Part shown: positions 5,158-13,322 of the stretch, piece after piece
Layout: the number at the start of each line of letters is the position of its first letter
Numbering within the stretch: the first letter of the stretch is position 1
Virus record (IMG/VR): IMGVR_UViG_3300036845_000349
Coordinates: 1-20,598 of that record
Source of the DNA: a virus
Direction: 5' to 3' (one strand)
Length of the DNA stretch: 20,598 nucleotides
Made by a program: the position numbers and the translations under genes
Notes under the pieces: generated by a model
What the model saw: the letters and a program-made list of their open reading frames with translations, nothing else
Told to the model about the DNA's origin: nothing
The model's database searches: none

Positions 5158-7796
5158 TACTGTCCCGGTTGTTGCTGTGGTTTTTGTGGCGCGCCACGGA
5201 TAGCCAGCTGGCCATTCGGCTTCAGATAGAACGAGCCGTTCGGTACGTTCTGACTGATCCAGCGCCCCTGCGCGGCAAGTTTGGCGTTCGGGTCGGCGAT
5301 GTCAGCGAAGTCCGGCGGCTTGGCGATGATGCTGCCGAGTTGCTCATCGGCTTTCTGTTCGGCCTGCCACACCGGCATGCCAGACCCATGCAGCGAATTG
5401 ACGATGTGGGCATATTGCGCCTGCCGCTGATAGGTGGTCTGCAGCGCCGCCAGCATCGGGCCACGGATTTCTTCCGGGGTGAACGACCCAGGCGCGGTGT
5501 TCTGCAGGAACTGCAGATCCATGTTCGTCATGCGCGACATGCCGGAGCCTTGCCTCGCGGCCAGCACCATCTTGTTGATGACGCCGTTCAATGCCTGCTG
5601 GGCACCGAATCTCTGGATCTCGTCAGGCGACAGCAAACCGGTTCGGATAAGGTTGTTGGTCAAATCGGGATGCATCTCGATGAAGTTTGGCGTGCCGGCA
5701 ACCGCCGAGAGTTGTCGCGCCATTTCTATCTGTTGCAGCGTCTGACTGGCGCCGCGGCCGGCCTCGTTGACATCCTCCAGCGCCTTGGTGCTGGCCTGGG
5801 CATCGGAGGTGGCGTTGATCTCGCGCAATTTGTAATCGCTGGTCACGCCAGCCTGATGAACCTGATTCCAGGTGTCGGCGCCGAGCTTGTACCCCTGCTG
5901 CTGCTGATCGGCATCCATCTTGATGATGGCCTGCGCGTGGGTGGCGATATCCTGCGCGTGCTGCTTACCCAAATCGGCCAGCTGCTGGGTGAACGCCTTG
6001 TATTGATCGGTGCCGTAGGGAGTGCCCTTGATGGCGTTGATCAGGTTGGCGCGGTCGCCCTGGTATTGCGCCTCAGCCGCCGGCGGCAGCGTGGTGTTGA
6101 GATTGGGCGACTGCTGATAGATGAACGGCGGATAGCTGGCTTTGCGGTCATTCGGATCTGGGATGTCAGCGTCAGCTGTGTAGGGCGTGCGTGCGCCAGA
6201 CGGCTGGGTGGCCATCGTGGGAATCTGCTGCGCGGGAGCGCCGGCTGGCGTCGTGGTAGCTGGGGGAGGTGGGATAGGCGCTGCGGGCATCACGGTGGTG
6301 CCGAACGCGCCGCCGCCGAACCGGCCCGCAGGCGGCGCAGGAGGCGTCTCTGCGGCTGTCGTGCCGCCCCCAGCCGCCGGGCCTGCTGCGGACACCGACG
6401 GCGCCGGCAGCGTTGTGGCGGCGGTCTGGATGCCCTGCTGTATGGCGTCGGCGTCAGCGCGCTTGCCGAGGCCGCCAGCACCCGCGCCTAGCGTCACCCC
6501 TCCGCCCGGCTTGGCAAACAGCCCCGGTGTGCCTTCGATCGGTGCCGGCTTGCCGGTCTTGTTGGCGATCGCCTGTGCTGCAGCCATCTGCGGCGTGGGG
6601 ACCGCCGGCAAATCCACCGGCACGTTGGGCGCGCTAGCCGTGTCCTGCGGCTGGGGCGCCAGCGTGGCACCAGCACCCGCGCTGCCGAAGGCACCAGCAC
6701 CGAAGCCCTTGCCTTGGGTTGGCCCAGCAGGTGCGGCAGCGGGCGCAGGTGTTGGTTTGCCATCGGCCTGGGCAACCTGGGAGCCCTTGGCCGTCTGGAG
6801 GCCGGTCGCCACGCCCTTGGCCACATCCGCCGGGGTAAGCCACAGCTTGCCGCTTTCGTGCGGCTGCTGCGCCATGATGAAGGCCGACTGCACCTTGGGG
6901 TCGGTCAGGTCGATCTTGTCGTTCGGTCCGACCCCGAGCGCCTTGGAGATGTCGGCGATGTAGCTGGTGAGATCGGCCTTCGGGTCGCCCACCCAGCGGG
7001 TCACCGCATCCTTCACAGTCTGCGTGCCACTGGCGGCATAACTGGCCAGATTGGCCGCGTTGGCAGCGATCCCGGTGGTGAGGTTGGGGAATGCCGCGAC
7101 ATACCGGCCGCCGGCGACCGGGATGCGGCCGATGGCGCCCGGCGGGAGGCCGTTATCCGCCATCACGTTGCCAGGATTGTTGCCCTGCTGCCCGGCGGTG
7201 CCTGCCTTGGGATCGCGCGCGATCTCGGCGATCGAAGTGCCTGGCGTTGAACCAGGGACGCCTGTGGCAGCGCTGCCACCACCCAGCGCGGTAGTAATCC
7301 CGGCGGATATTCCCGGCCCCATCTGCAGCTGCAGTAGCGGCATCGCCTCTTTCAAGGCTGAGATGCGATTCTGGATTTGCTGCTGCTGCCAGTCCTGGGC
7401 GGCGACCTGACGCTGCGCCTCGATGCCCTCGGAGCTATACTGGCTGCTCTCGGCGCCGCGGATGCCGGCCGCCATGCCCTGGCCCAGCGTGTCGAACGGC
7501 CCGACACTCATCATGCCGGCACTGAAGTTGAGCAGCGCGCGTCGGCCCGCGGACTCGCGTTGCGCCTTGGTCATGTCCACGTCAGACGGCGCCCCGCCGG
7601 CCAGGTGCTCGCCGAGCAGCCCTGCCCACGAGGTTGGCGCGTTGGCGTCGGTGTCGACCGGCTGCGCCTTCGGCACCGGTTGGTTGGTTGGTGCCAGCAG
7701 CCCCTGCAGGATCGTGTTGAGGTTGGCGGTATTGACCGACGATGGCGGCGGCGGCGCCGGCTGGGGTGTCTCGTCGTCAGGAGTGGGTGTTGCCAT
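5157..7796 (-). CDS. large internal virion protein with lysozyme/transglycosylase-like domain, 879 aa
   Basis: After a Pro-rich N-terminus, residues about 200-320 match the phage structural peptidoglycan-hydrolase pattern: GNNPGN (205-210), a GG-R-Y-x-A-F strand, the P-x-x-x-x-G-I-A-A segment (237-245), a TVKDAVTRWVGDP helix region (260-272), LTSYIADISKALGV (276-289), and a closing HESG (313-316) whose Glu is a candidate catalytic or structural residue. Ala/Pro/Gly-rich linkers span about 340-560, and a long helical Gln-rich region follows (about 580-850). Virion lysozymes of this kind open the wall locally during DNA entry. The C-terminus is Gln/Pro-rich (KPQQQPGQ). The start ATG is 4 nt after the upstream TGA. 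The catalytic residues are not confirmed. Confidence 0.65.
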   Translation of the reverse strand: MATPTPDDETPQPAPPPPSSVNTANLNTILQGLLAPTNQPVPKAQPVDTDANAPTSWAGLLGEHLAGGAPSDVDMTKAQRESAGRRALLNFSAGMMSVGPFDTLGQGMAAGIRGAESSQYSSEGIEAQRQVAAQDWQQQQIQNRISALKEAMPLLQLQMGPGISAGITTALGGGSAATGVPGSTPGTSIAEIARDPKAGTAGQQGNNPGNVMADNGLPPGAIGRIPVAGGRYVAAFPNLTTGIAANAANLASYAASGTQTVKDAVTRWVGDPKADLTSYIADISKALGVGPNDKIDLTDPKVQSAFIMAQQPHESGKLWLTPADVAKGVATGLQTAKGSQVAQADGKPTPAPAAAPAGPTQGKGFGAGAFGSAGAGATLAPQPQDTASAPNVPVDLPAVPTPQMAAAQAIANKTGKPAPIEGTPGLFAKPGGGVTLGAGAGGLGKRADADAIQQGIQTAATTLPAPSVSAAGPAAGGGTTAAETPPAPPAGRFGGGAFGTTVMPAAPIPPPPATTTPAGAPAQQIPTMATQPSGARTPYTADADIPDPNDRKASYPPFIYQQSPNLNTTLPPAAEAQYQGDRANLINAIKGTPYGTDQYKAFTQQLADLGKQHAQDIATHAQAIIKMDADQQQQGYKLGADTWNQVHQAGVTSDYKLREINATSDAQASTKALEDVNEAGRGASQTLQQIEMARQLSAVAGTPNFIEMHPDLTNNLIRTGLLSPDEIQRFGAQQALNGVINKMVLAARQGSGMSRMTNMDLQFLQNTAPGSFTPEEIRGPMLAALQTTYQRQAQYAHIVNSLHGSGMPVWQAEQKADEQLGSIIAKPPDFADIADPNAKLAAQGRWISQNVPNGSFYLKPNGQLAIRGAPQKPQQQPGQ

Positions 7797-7799
7797 CGC

Positions 7800-8348
7800 T
7801 CACATCCCCAAGAGTCCGCGCCCGCCGCCGGTGCTGGAGCCGGGCGGCCCGTAGCGCATGGCCCGCTGCTGCAGCAGCTGCATCAGGCTGCTCAGCGTGT
7901 TCTCGCCGCGGAACGCCGATGACTGCGGTCCCTGCGCGCGCAGCCCGAGATTGGCCTGCACCGGCGCCGGGTTGTGCTCGTTGCCCTTATTCATCGCGGC
8001 ACCGAGTGTGCTGAGCGCCGAGGCGACTTTCTCGGTGAGCGGCTTGCCGCCGGCCCCGCCGCCGAGTGGCACCTGCGTGCCGGCTGCGTTGATCCCCGCA
8101 TTGATCGCGGCCATTGGATCGCCAGGTGTCGTCGAGGCAGCACCCGGTGCTCCGGGGGCGGCGGCGGTGGAGTCTATCCCGGTATTAATCGCAGCCATCG
8201 GGTCGCCACCCGTCACACCCGGATCATTGGTGGCCGAGAACAGCCCTAGCCCGCTGCTCGGATCGCCACCGAACCCGATACTGCCTTCGTCGCTGATGCT
8301 GGGATCGTTCTCGTCAGTCCACCCGCCGCTGTCTAGAAAGCCGCTCAT
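7800..8348 (-). CDS. hypothetical phage protein, 182 aa
   Basis: AGGAGG, overlapping the upstream TAG stop region, lies 8 nt before the ATG at 8348. The protein is low in complexity: an acidic N-terminus (SGGWTDENDPSISDEGSIG), then a duplicated motif GDPMAAINxGI at 48-58 and 76-86 with Ala/Gly/Pro linkers, then a helical segment (EKVASALSTLGAAMNKG) and a C-terminal LSSLMQLLQQRAMRYG helix with a Gly-rich end. It lies among the internal/ejection genes and is probably a virion component. No family is recognised. Confidence 0.6.
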   Translation of the reverse strand: MSGFLDSGGWTDENDPSISDEGSIGFGGDPSSGLGLFSATNDPGVTGGDPMAAINTGIDSTAAAPGAPGAASTTPGDPMAAINAGINAAGTQVPLGGGAGGKPLTEKVASALSTLGAAMNKGNEHNPAPVQANLGLRAQGPQSSAFRGENTLSSLMQLLQQRAMRYGPPGSSTGGGRGLLGM

Positions 8349-8360
8349 GCCATTCGCCTC

Positions 8361-9506
8361 CTAGGGATTTGGACCCGTGAGCAGGCCAAGCCCCGTGCCA
8401 AGCAGCCCGGCACCCTGCGAAATCTGGCTCATGATGCTCGGGTTGTTGACCGCGGTCTGAGTGCCCTGATTGTAGCCCTGCTGCGATGTGGTTGAGCCGT
8501 ACGGCACGCCGCTCAGTGTCGACAGCAGTAGATCGAGGTTCTGCACCGGCCAGTTCTGCTGTTGGTAAAAGTTGCCCATCGCAGCGTTGATCTGGTTCTG
8601 CTGCTGTTGTTGCTGCGCGGTGCCGACCGCCTGCAAGGCGCCGGACGCGGCGAGGTTGCCGGTCTGCTGCTGCACTGCCTGGCTGGGCATCTGCTCGGCG
8701 GCGGTGATGCCGGTCGACAGATTGGATGCGCCCATGTTCTGCGCCTGGGTGGCGGCGTTGCCGTAGCCCTGCTGCAGCATGCCGGCGAGATTGGTCGCCG
8801 CACCGTAGCCCTGAGAGCCGGCCTGCAGCGCCGTCTGTGTGGCTGGCGTCAGCGCCGTGTTCCACTGGTTGTTGAGCAGGTTGCCGAGATACTGCTCGGA
8901 ACCGAGCGCCGCCTGCGACTGCGCCACGCCCTCCTGCACGCCCTGCCGCGTGCCGCCGAACGCGCCGGCCTGATTGGCGCCGGCGCCGATGTTCTGCAGG
9001 TTCTGCGACAGCTGCTGCTGCATCAGCTGGTTGGTCGGATCGATCACGTTCTGGGTGTAGGGCGACATCAGCGCCTGGGTGTTCTGCCCGATCTGCTGTG
9101 CCGTCGCGGGTCCGCCGAGGTAGCCGCCGAGCAGTCCGGCGCTCGGCGCCATTACGTTGCCGGCGTAGTTGCCATACAGCTGATTGGTGGCCTGGTTCTG
9201 CGCGCCGGGCGTCAGCCCCTGCAGCTGCGGCAGCACACCCGACCACTGATTGGCCGCCGCGCTGAACGCAGGATCGATGCCGCCCTGCAGGTTCTGTACC
9301 TGCTGATAGGCTTGGTTGGTCGCCGCAGTCGGATCGGCGACCTGCTGGCCGGGATATGCCTGATAGGGCTGCTGCGACAGCCCGAGGCCGGTGCCTAGCG
9401 CGGTCTGCGCGGCACTGGTCACCCAGTCGGGGAGTTGGGTGGCGGACGTGCCCGAGGAACTTTGGGTTCCGCTGGTGGTCGTGCTGCCGCCTTTGCCGGA
9501 GCCCAT
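8361..9506 (-). CDS. Gln/Gly/Ala-rich phage structural protein, 381 aa
   Basis: The TAATG junction with the upstream gene sets the start. Composition is strongly Gln, Gly, Ala, Asn, with motifs of a recurrent uncharacterised podovirus protein: SPYTQNVIDPT (148-158) followed by a helical Gln-rich stretch and GAFGGTRQGVQEG (181-193), and a repeated Q-x-x-GxGAA pattern further on. A run of six Gln occurs near residue 306, encoded by mixed CAG/CAA codons. Helical Gln-rich proteins next to lysozyme-bearing proteins are typical of the ejection machinery of short-tailed phages. The role is inferred; no enzymatic motif is visible. Confidence 0.6.
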   Translation of the reverse strand: MGSGKGGSTTTSGTQSSSGTSATQLPDWVTSAAQTALGTGLGLSQQPYQAYPGQQVADPTAATNQAYQQVQNLQGGIDPAFSAAANQWSGVLPQLQGLTPGAQNQATNQLYGNYAGNVMAPSAGLLGGYLGGPATAQQIGQNTQALMSPYTQNVIDPTNQLMQQQLSQNLQNIGAGANQAGAFGGTRQGVQEGVAQSQAALGSEQYLGNLLNNQWNTALTPATQTALQAGSQGYGAATNLAGMLQQGYGNAATQAQNMGASNLSTGITAAEQMPSQAVQQQTGNLAASGALQAVGTAQQQQQQNQINAAMGNFYQQQNWPVQNLDLLLSTLSGVPYGSTTSQQGYNQGTQTAVNNPSIMSQISQGAGLLGTGLGLLTGPNP

Positions 9507-9880
9507 TAGCCTGCCCCCCTAACCAGAACCTTGTGAAAGTGCGCCATGTTCGGCGTCGGTCGCCATCCAGTTGCGGCGCTAACTCTCCCCCATCCAGGCC
9601 GGCCGACCGCTGTTGCCATGGTCGCGCCCTGCTCGATGCCCCACGGCAGCACCTCGTGCTCTAATTGCAGGACGTGTTTAAGTTCGCCAAAGAGCAGCCA
9701 CAGATGAACCGCGGTCAGTCGTGGAAACCGATGCATCTCGCCGACGATCACGCCGCTGTCGTTCTCGAACAGCTTGGCATCGCCACGCTTCAGCAACTCA
9801 ACGATATCGCCGACGCTGTGGGTGTTCCCGCCATAGTCCAGCGCGATCTGCAACCGGCGGATCTTCTCGTCGCCGGTCAC
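9506..9880 (-). CDS. phage protein with possible GNAT-like fold, 124 aa
   Basis: It starts at a GTG that overlaps the upstream TGA (GTGA). The order of elements is suggestive of small phage proteins distantly related to acetyltransferases: VGEMHRFPRL (46-55), a long helix LWLLFGELKHVLQLEHEVLPW (60-80), a GATMATAVGRPGWGRV segment (85-100), then a GW-x-P strand and NMAHFHKVL. The GRPGWGRV...GW pattern resembles the C-terminal half of a GNAT core, as in T7 gp13-like virion proteins, but a full acetyl-CoA loop is not evident, so enzymatic activity is doubtful. Position between nozzle-like and ejection genes fits a virion or assembly role. Confidence 0.4.
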   Translation of the reverse strand: MTGDEKIRRLQIALDYGGNTHSVGDIVELLKRGDAKLFENDSGVIVGEMHRFPRLTAVHLWLLFGELKHVLQLEHEVLPWGIEQGATMATAVGRPGWGRVSAATGWRPTPNMAHFHKVLVRGAG

Positions 9881-10089
9881 GGCCGTGGCACTGCTGTGGT
9901 GGTGAGCACGCCGGTGGCGGACACGGTCAGCTTCCAGGTGCTGCCGTCGGGCGCGATCAGCTGCACCGCGTTGTAGACCGGCTCGTCGGACATATCCGCC
10001 TTGCGGCTCATCGCCGCGGCCATGATCGACAACCGCTGATCGAGATCACCGGCAAAGGGGGCAATGAACGGTGCGGGTGCGTGGGCCAT
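9877..10089 (-). CDS. small hypothetical protein, 70 aa
   Basis: The ATG overlaps the nozzle-like gene's stop (TGATG), and its own TGA overlaps the next gene's GTG. A longer reading of this frame is an out-of-frame shadow of the nozzle gene and is rejected. The product has an Ala/Pro N-terminus (MAHAPAPFIAPFAGDLDQRL), a short helix, then a beta-like half (PVYNAVQLIAPDGSTWKLTV, ending in TGVLTTTAVPRP). The second half looks like a small strand-rich domain of the kind fused to tail proteins. No family is recognised. Confidence 0.6.
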   Translation of the reverse strand: MAHAPAPFIAPFAGDLDQRLSIMAAAMSRKADMSDEPVYNAVQLIAPDGSTWKLTVSATGVLTTTAVPRP

Positions 10090-11663
10090 CAGCGCATCCC
10101 CGCTGGTTTCATCAGCAACCGCGGCCGGCCGATGGTGAACTCGTTGTCGATCAGCGCCTCGACCCGCATCTGCACGCTGCGGCCGGAGAACCGCACATCC
10201 ATCAACCCGTCGTGGACCACGGTATATAGGCCGGTGTTGTAGGCGTTGGTGGTATCCATTGGCTGCTCGGTGACATCGAAGCTGTAGCCCAGCATGTTGG
10301 CCACCGGGCTGACGTAGTCCGGCACCACCTGGGTGACGTTCACCCGCTGGTCGCCCTCGCCCAGGGTAATCGCGCCGCTCTCGGCATAGATCGAGCCGGT
10401 CGCCGCGCGCGGGTTGCCATTGTCCAACCATCCGTATTCGTGGAGGAACAGGCCCCCGCCACTGCCCAGCGGGCCGCCGAGGATCGGGAAGTCCATCGTG
10501 CCGGTGGGATCGGCCGCGGTGCGGGTGCGGGTGCCGATGGTCCAGGTGCGGGATGCGACCATGGCGCCGAGCTGGTTGGCTGACACGCCGATATTGACCG
10601 CAAGATAGCGGTTGCACTCGGTGTTGGATTCATCCGGCCAGTCCCACCACATCTCGGCGAAGGTGGGATTGGGTGAGCCGAAGATGCGCCCGACATAGAC
10701 CCGGTTGAGCAGCGAGAAAAACCAATCGCCGACATCGCAGCCGACCGGGATAACGCTGCCCGACCAGATCCAGAACGTCTGCAGCCCTGGCCACAGCACG
10801 GTGGAACCGATCGCCACCGGCGCGCGCTGTGAGATCGGCCCGCAGCCGGACGCGATCTGCACGATGCCGTAAGCGTAAGGCGGGCCCACGTAGGTCATCA
10901 GATGCAAGTCGTTGGCGGTAAAGATCAGGATGCCGGACGACACCTTTACCGCGCACATCGCGTAGCTCTGCGTCTGCAGGAACTTGCTGCCGGCCAGGTT
11001 GGCCACGCCGGGCGCCCAGACGGTGTAAGACTCCTGGTCGCTCCACGCGATGTTGCGCGGGTCACCGCCGGCGCCCAGCAGCACCACCTGGCGCTGGTCG
11101 GTGACAATCACGCCACGGTTGTTGATCGGCGCGTTGGCGATCAGGTCGGGCGCGGTGGTCGGGGTGGCGGGCGACCAGTGATACAGGTGGCCGTCTTGCG
11201 TGGGGACGAACAGCAGATCCTGGCCGAAGGTGTCGAGGCTCCAGCGGTCGCCCTGATTGGCCGAGACATCCTGCGGGCCGATGTCGGCGGGATCGCGCGC
11301 GGTGCCGAACGTGCTGTCGCCGAAATTGCCCAGGCCGTATCCGGTCAGCGGGCCGGGTGGCCCGAGCGCAGGCACACCGGCTGGGGTAATGTCGTGCAGT
11401 GTCTGGGTGTCGAACTCAAACGCGTAGAGTTTGGTGTCGGTGCCGATCGCCGCCCAGCGCACATGGTTGTTGTCGTGCCAGGTCAGCAGGTCGCGCGGGT
11501 GATCGACGGTAACCGCGTTGGGGATCGCCACGTTGCCGCCCACCGGGATCAGCTGACCCTGGCGGAATCGGATGTTGTTGGCATCGAACCACCGGCCTGG
11601 CGTGGCCTCGGAGGTGCCGGCGCGCACCACGCCGGGCGGTGGGGCCTGGGTGACGCGCGGCAT
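10089..11663 (-). CDS. putative tail nozzle / tail stabilisation protein, 524 aa
   Basis: The start follows the collar-fibre stop at a TGACATG junction. The protein is Trp- and Gly-rich, mostly beta-strand and repetitive. The N-terminus (PGVVRAGTSEATPGRWFDAN, then NIRFRQGQLIPVGG) is typical of a phage protein family found with podovirus connectors. Several strands of the type LLFVPTQDGHLYHW and ILIFTANDLHLMTYVG recur, as in a beta-propeller. The C-terminal part has a strand-rich domain ending FTIGRPRLLMKPAGMR. In short-tailed phages the nozzle closes the tail tube below the adaptor and carries fibres. Length and position among tail genes fit, but the assignment is by style and context rather than a confirmed domain. 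Confidence 0.5.
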   Translation of the reverse strand: MPRVTQAPPPGVVRAGTSEATPGRWFDANNIRFRQGQLIPVGGNVAIPNAVTVDHPRDLLTWHDNNHVRWAAIGTDTKLYAFEFDTQTLHDITPAGVPALGPPGPLTGYGLGNFGDSTFGTARDPADIGPQDVSANQGDRWSLDTFGQDLLFVPTQDGHLYHWSPATPTTAPDLIANAPINNRGVIVTDQRQVVLLGAGGDPRNIAWSDQESYTVWAPGVANLAGSKFLQTQSYAMCAVKVSSGILIFTANDLHLMTYVGPPYAYGIVQIASGCGPISQRAPVAIGSTVLWPGLQTFWIWSGSVIPVGCDVGDWFFSLLNRVYVGRIFGSPNPTFAEMWWDWPDESNTECNRYLAVNIGVSANQLGAMVASRTWTIGTRTRTAADPTGTMDFPILGGPLGSGGGLFLHEYGWLDNGNPRAATGSIYAESGAITLGEGDQRVNVTQVVPDYVSPVANMLGYSFDVTEQPMDTTNAYNTGLYTVVHDGLMDVRFSGRSVQMRVEALIDNEFTIGRPRLLMKPAGMR

Positions 11664-11664
11664 G

Positions 11665-12672
11665 TCAACGACCCGCGATGGCGCGCATGCCGCCGCGCAT
11701 CGGAGAGGACAAGCGTTGCCGCTGTGGGGTGGCCGCGGCCATCAGCGCGGCTGCCGCCTGGCTGCCGGCGTAGATGATCTTGGTGCAGACCAGCAGCGGG
11801 TTCTGCACGCTGAGCCACGCGCCGGAGCCACCGAGCGGCACCAGGTGGTTGTGTGAGCCGTCCGGGTTGATGCCGAGCTGCAGGTTGCCGGAATAAGCGT
11901 TGTTGTGGGCGTGCGCGCCGGCGGCGGCGATGTTGTGCTGGTGCGCGCCCTGGGTGTCGGTGGCGATATTGTGCGCGTGCAGGCCGTCGGTGCTGGTGCC
12001 GTAACTGGCATTGCCGAAGAACGAACTCACCACCGTGGTGCTGCCGAATGGCACGCCGGTGCCGGAGGCCGGGATCGTCACTGTGTGCGCGTGGTTGCCT
12101 TGGTTGTCGGTGCCGCCGCCATGCGCGTGCGCGCCTTGCACATCCTCGGTGTGGCTGTGGGTGCCCTGGACATCCATCGCGTGGGTGTGGTTGCCGCCGG
12201 CTGCGGTGGCGCCGCCGTGGGCGTGGGTGCCGATGGTGCTGGACGTGAGATTGACCGCCGGCAGGTTGGCCTGGGCGATCTGCTGCGACAGCGCGCCGGT
12301 CATCTGGGCGAAGGTGTAGCTAAGCTGATTGCCGTTCTGATCGATCACGGTGCCTGGCCCGATCGCGGCGCGGCCGGGTGTGTTGGGCAGCGCAAAGGTG
12401 GTGGACCCGTCCCCGGCGCCCCAGTAGGTGGAGATGATCGCGAACAGCGCGCTGTAGGTGACGCGGTTGATCAGACGACCGTCGCAGATTAACCAGCCAG
12501 CCGGCGCCTGCGGTCCGGCAAAGTCCAGCATTGCGCCGATCGGCGTCGCGTAGGCGAGGAACGTGTCGAGCGTGCTGGTGTTCTGGTTCAGCAGCGTTCC
12601 CCAGGTGTCACGATCGGCGCCAACGGTCGGTAGGTTGAGCCCGAAGTTCGGTGTGGTGGTGCTGCCGCTCAT
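11665..12672 (-). CDS. tail fibre with collar domain and His-x-His repeats, 335 aa
   Basis: The start is the ATG after the TGAC of the upstream gene; an extension upstream reads another gene out of frame. Domains: residues 1-42 form a short N-terminal anchor (SGSTTTPNFGLNLPTVGADR) shared with fibre 1. Residues 46-106 are a phage tail collar domain (GAMLDFAG, PAGWLICDGRLINRVTYSAL, FALPNTPGRAAIG). Residues 148-276 carry nine H-x-H motifs in N/T/A-H-x-H context, followed by a hydrophobic strand end (NPLLVCTKIIYAG). In T4 gp12-like fibres such His pairs coordinate metal along a trimer axis. The last 30 residues are Ala/Arg-rich. It is likely a receptor-binding or short tail fibre. Confidence 0.8.
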   Translation of the reverse strand: MSGSTTTPNFGLNLPTVGADRDTWGTLLNQNTSTLDTFLAYATPIGAMLDFAGPQAPAGWLICDGRLINRVTYSALFAIISTYWGAGDGSTTFALPNTPGRAAIGPGTVIDQNGNQLSYTFAQMTGALSQQIAQANLPAVNLTSSTIGTHAHGGATAAGGNHTHAMDVQGTHSHTEDVQGAHAHGGGTDNQGNHAHTVTIPASGTGVPFGSTTVVSSFFGNASYGTSTDGLHAHNIATDTQGAHQHNIAAAGAHAHNNAYSGNLQLGINPDGSHNHLVPLGGSGAWLSVQNPLLVCTKIIYAGSQAAAALMAAATPQRQRLSSPMRGGMRAIAGR

Positions 12673-12673
12673 G

Positions 12674-12988
12674 TCACTTAGTTCCGGCAGGCGGCTTGTT
12701 GACCGTTGGCGGGCTGGCGAGGGTGCCCTCGGTGCTGTCGTCGGCGGTGCTGACCACCCAGCCGGAGTTGACCGGCATCGCGATGATCCAGCCGATTGGC
12801 CCGAGACCGAGGCGCCGGCCTTGCCACCCAACGCTGCGTACATAATCGCGACGGTCGCCGCGCGAGATGCCGGTATGTGTGCGATACGACTGCGTATGGT
12901 CGAGCACATACAGCGGCTGGCCGTTGGCCGGTACCCATTGCGGGTTGGTCTGGGTGCCGCTGAACATCGTGCCTGCGGATGTCGGCAT
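12674..12988 (-). CDS. hypothetical tail-region protein, 104 aa
   Basis: AAGGA, which overlaps the upstream TAG, lies 7 nt before the ATG. The protein is soluble and strand-rich, with several Trp and Tyr (QWVPANGQPLYVLDHTQSYR), then RGDRRDYVRSVGWQGRRLGL and a Thr/Pro-rich C-terminus. No family is recognised. It lies between fibre-associated genes, with a one-base gap before the collar fibre start, so it may be a fibre chaperone or a decoration protein; neither is shown by sequence. Confidence 0.6.
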   Translation of the reverse strand: MPTSAGTMFSGTQTNPQWVPANGQPLYVLDHTQSYRTHTGISRGDRRDYVRSVGWQGRRLGLGPIGWIIAMPVNSGWVVSTADDSTEGTLASPPTVNKPPAGTK

Positions 12989-12992
12989 GGCG

Positions 12993-13298
12993 CTATCCTT
13001 TCGCTGCGATCAGGCGACGCTCGATGGTGTCAACGCGCGAGGTGACGGCTGCGACTTCGGCGTCCACATAGCCCTTGGTCGCGGCGTCCATGTCGGCGAC
13101 CGGATCGGCCGGCAGCTCGATGGGTGCCGGCGGTGGCGGCTCGGGCGGCACTGGCGCTGGGTCGGGCGTGTTGCCCTCGGCGAGCCAGTCTGTATATACG
13201 GCCCAATCTCGGTTGCCGCCATCGTTGGGTACGAACGCTTCATCGGCGGTGCGCTTCACGCCGTCGAAGTTGGTCACCAGTTGGTAGTCGCTGGCCAT
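12993..13298 (-). CDS. small fibre-associated protein, 101 aa
   Basis: GGAG sits 5 nt before the ATG. The N-terminal 45 residues (SDYQLVTNFDGVKRTADEAF, PNDGGNRDWAVYTDWLAEGN) match a widespread small domain next to phage tail fibre genes (YQ..tn..gv.r..dgafiP.D..N.dW..Y..WLa.Gn). A Pro-rich linker (47-64) follows, then DMDAATKGYVDAEVAAVTSR (69-88) and a short helix, possibly coiled coil. The AATKxYVDA element is the same one that recurs in the two fibre proteins. It could be a fibre tip, adaptor or assembly protein. Confidence 0.65.
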   Translation of the reverse strand: MASDYQLVTNFDGVKRTADEAFVPNDGGNRDWAVYTDWLAEGNTPDPAPVPPEPPPPAPIELPADPVADMDAATKGYVDAEVAAVTSRVDTIERRLIAAKG

Positions 13299-13322
13299 GG
13301 GTGCTCCTACGGTTGCGCCATG

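Noticed and set aside
5073-6491. Long plus-strand ORF (472 codons) opposite the 879-aa gene
   Set aside because: Composition is Arg/Leu/Gly-rich nonsense typical of the antisense of a GC-rich gene; the minus-strand frame has clear domain structure and operon junctions.
8590-8625. CTG/TTG-like trinucleotide microsatellite
   Set aside because: Explained by a poly-Gln stretch in the Gln-rich structural protein with mixed codons.
8562-9398. Plus-strand ORF opposite the Gln-rich gene
   Set aside because: Leu/Ala/Gly-rich antisense of CAG/GCC codons; no folded-domain motif.
12673-12909. 79-residue N-terminal extension of the collar fibre
   Set aside because: Reads the 104-aa gene out of frame; the MSG start agrees with fibre 1.
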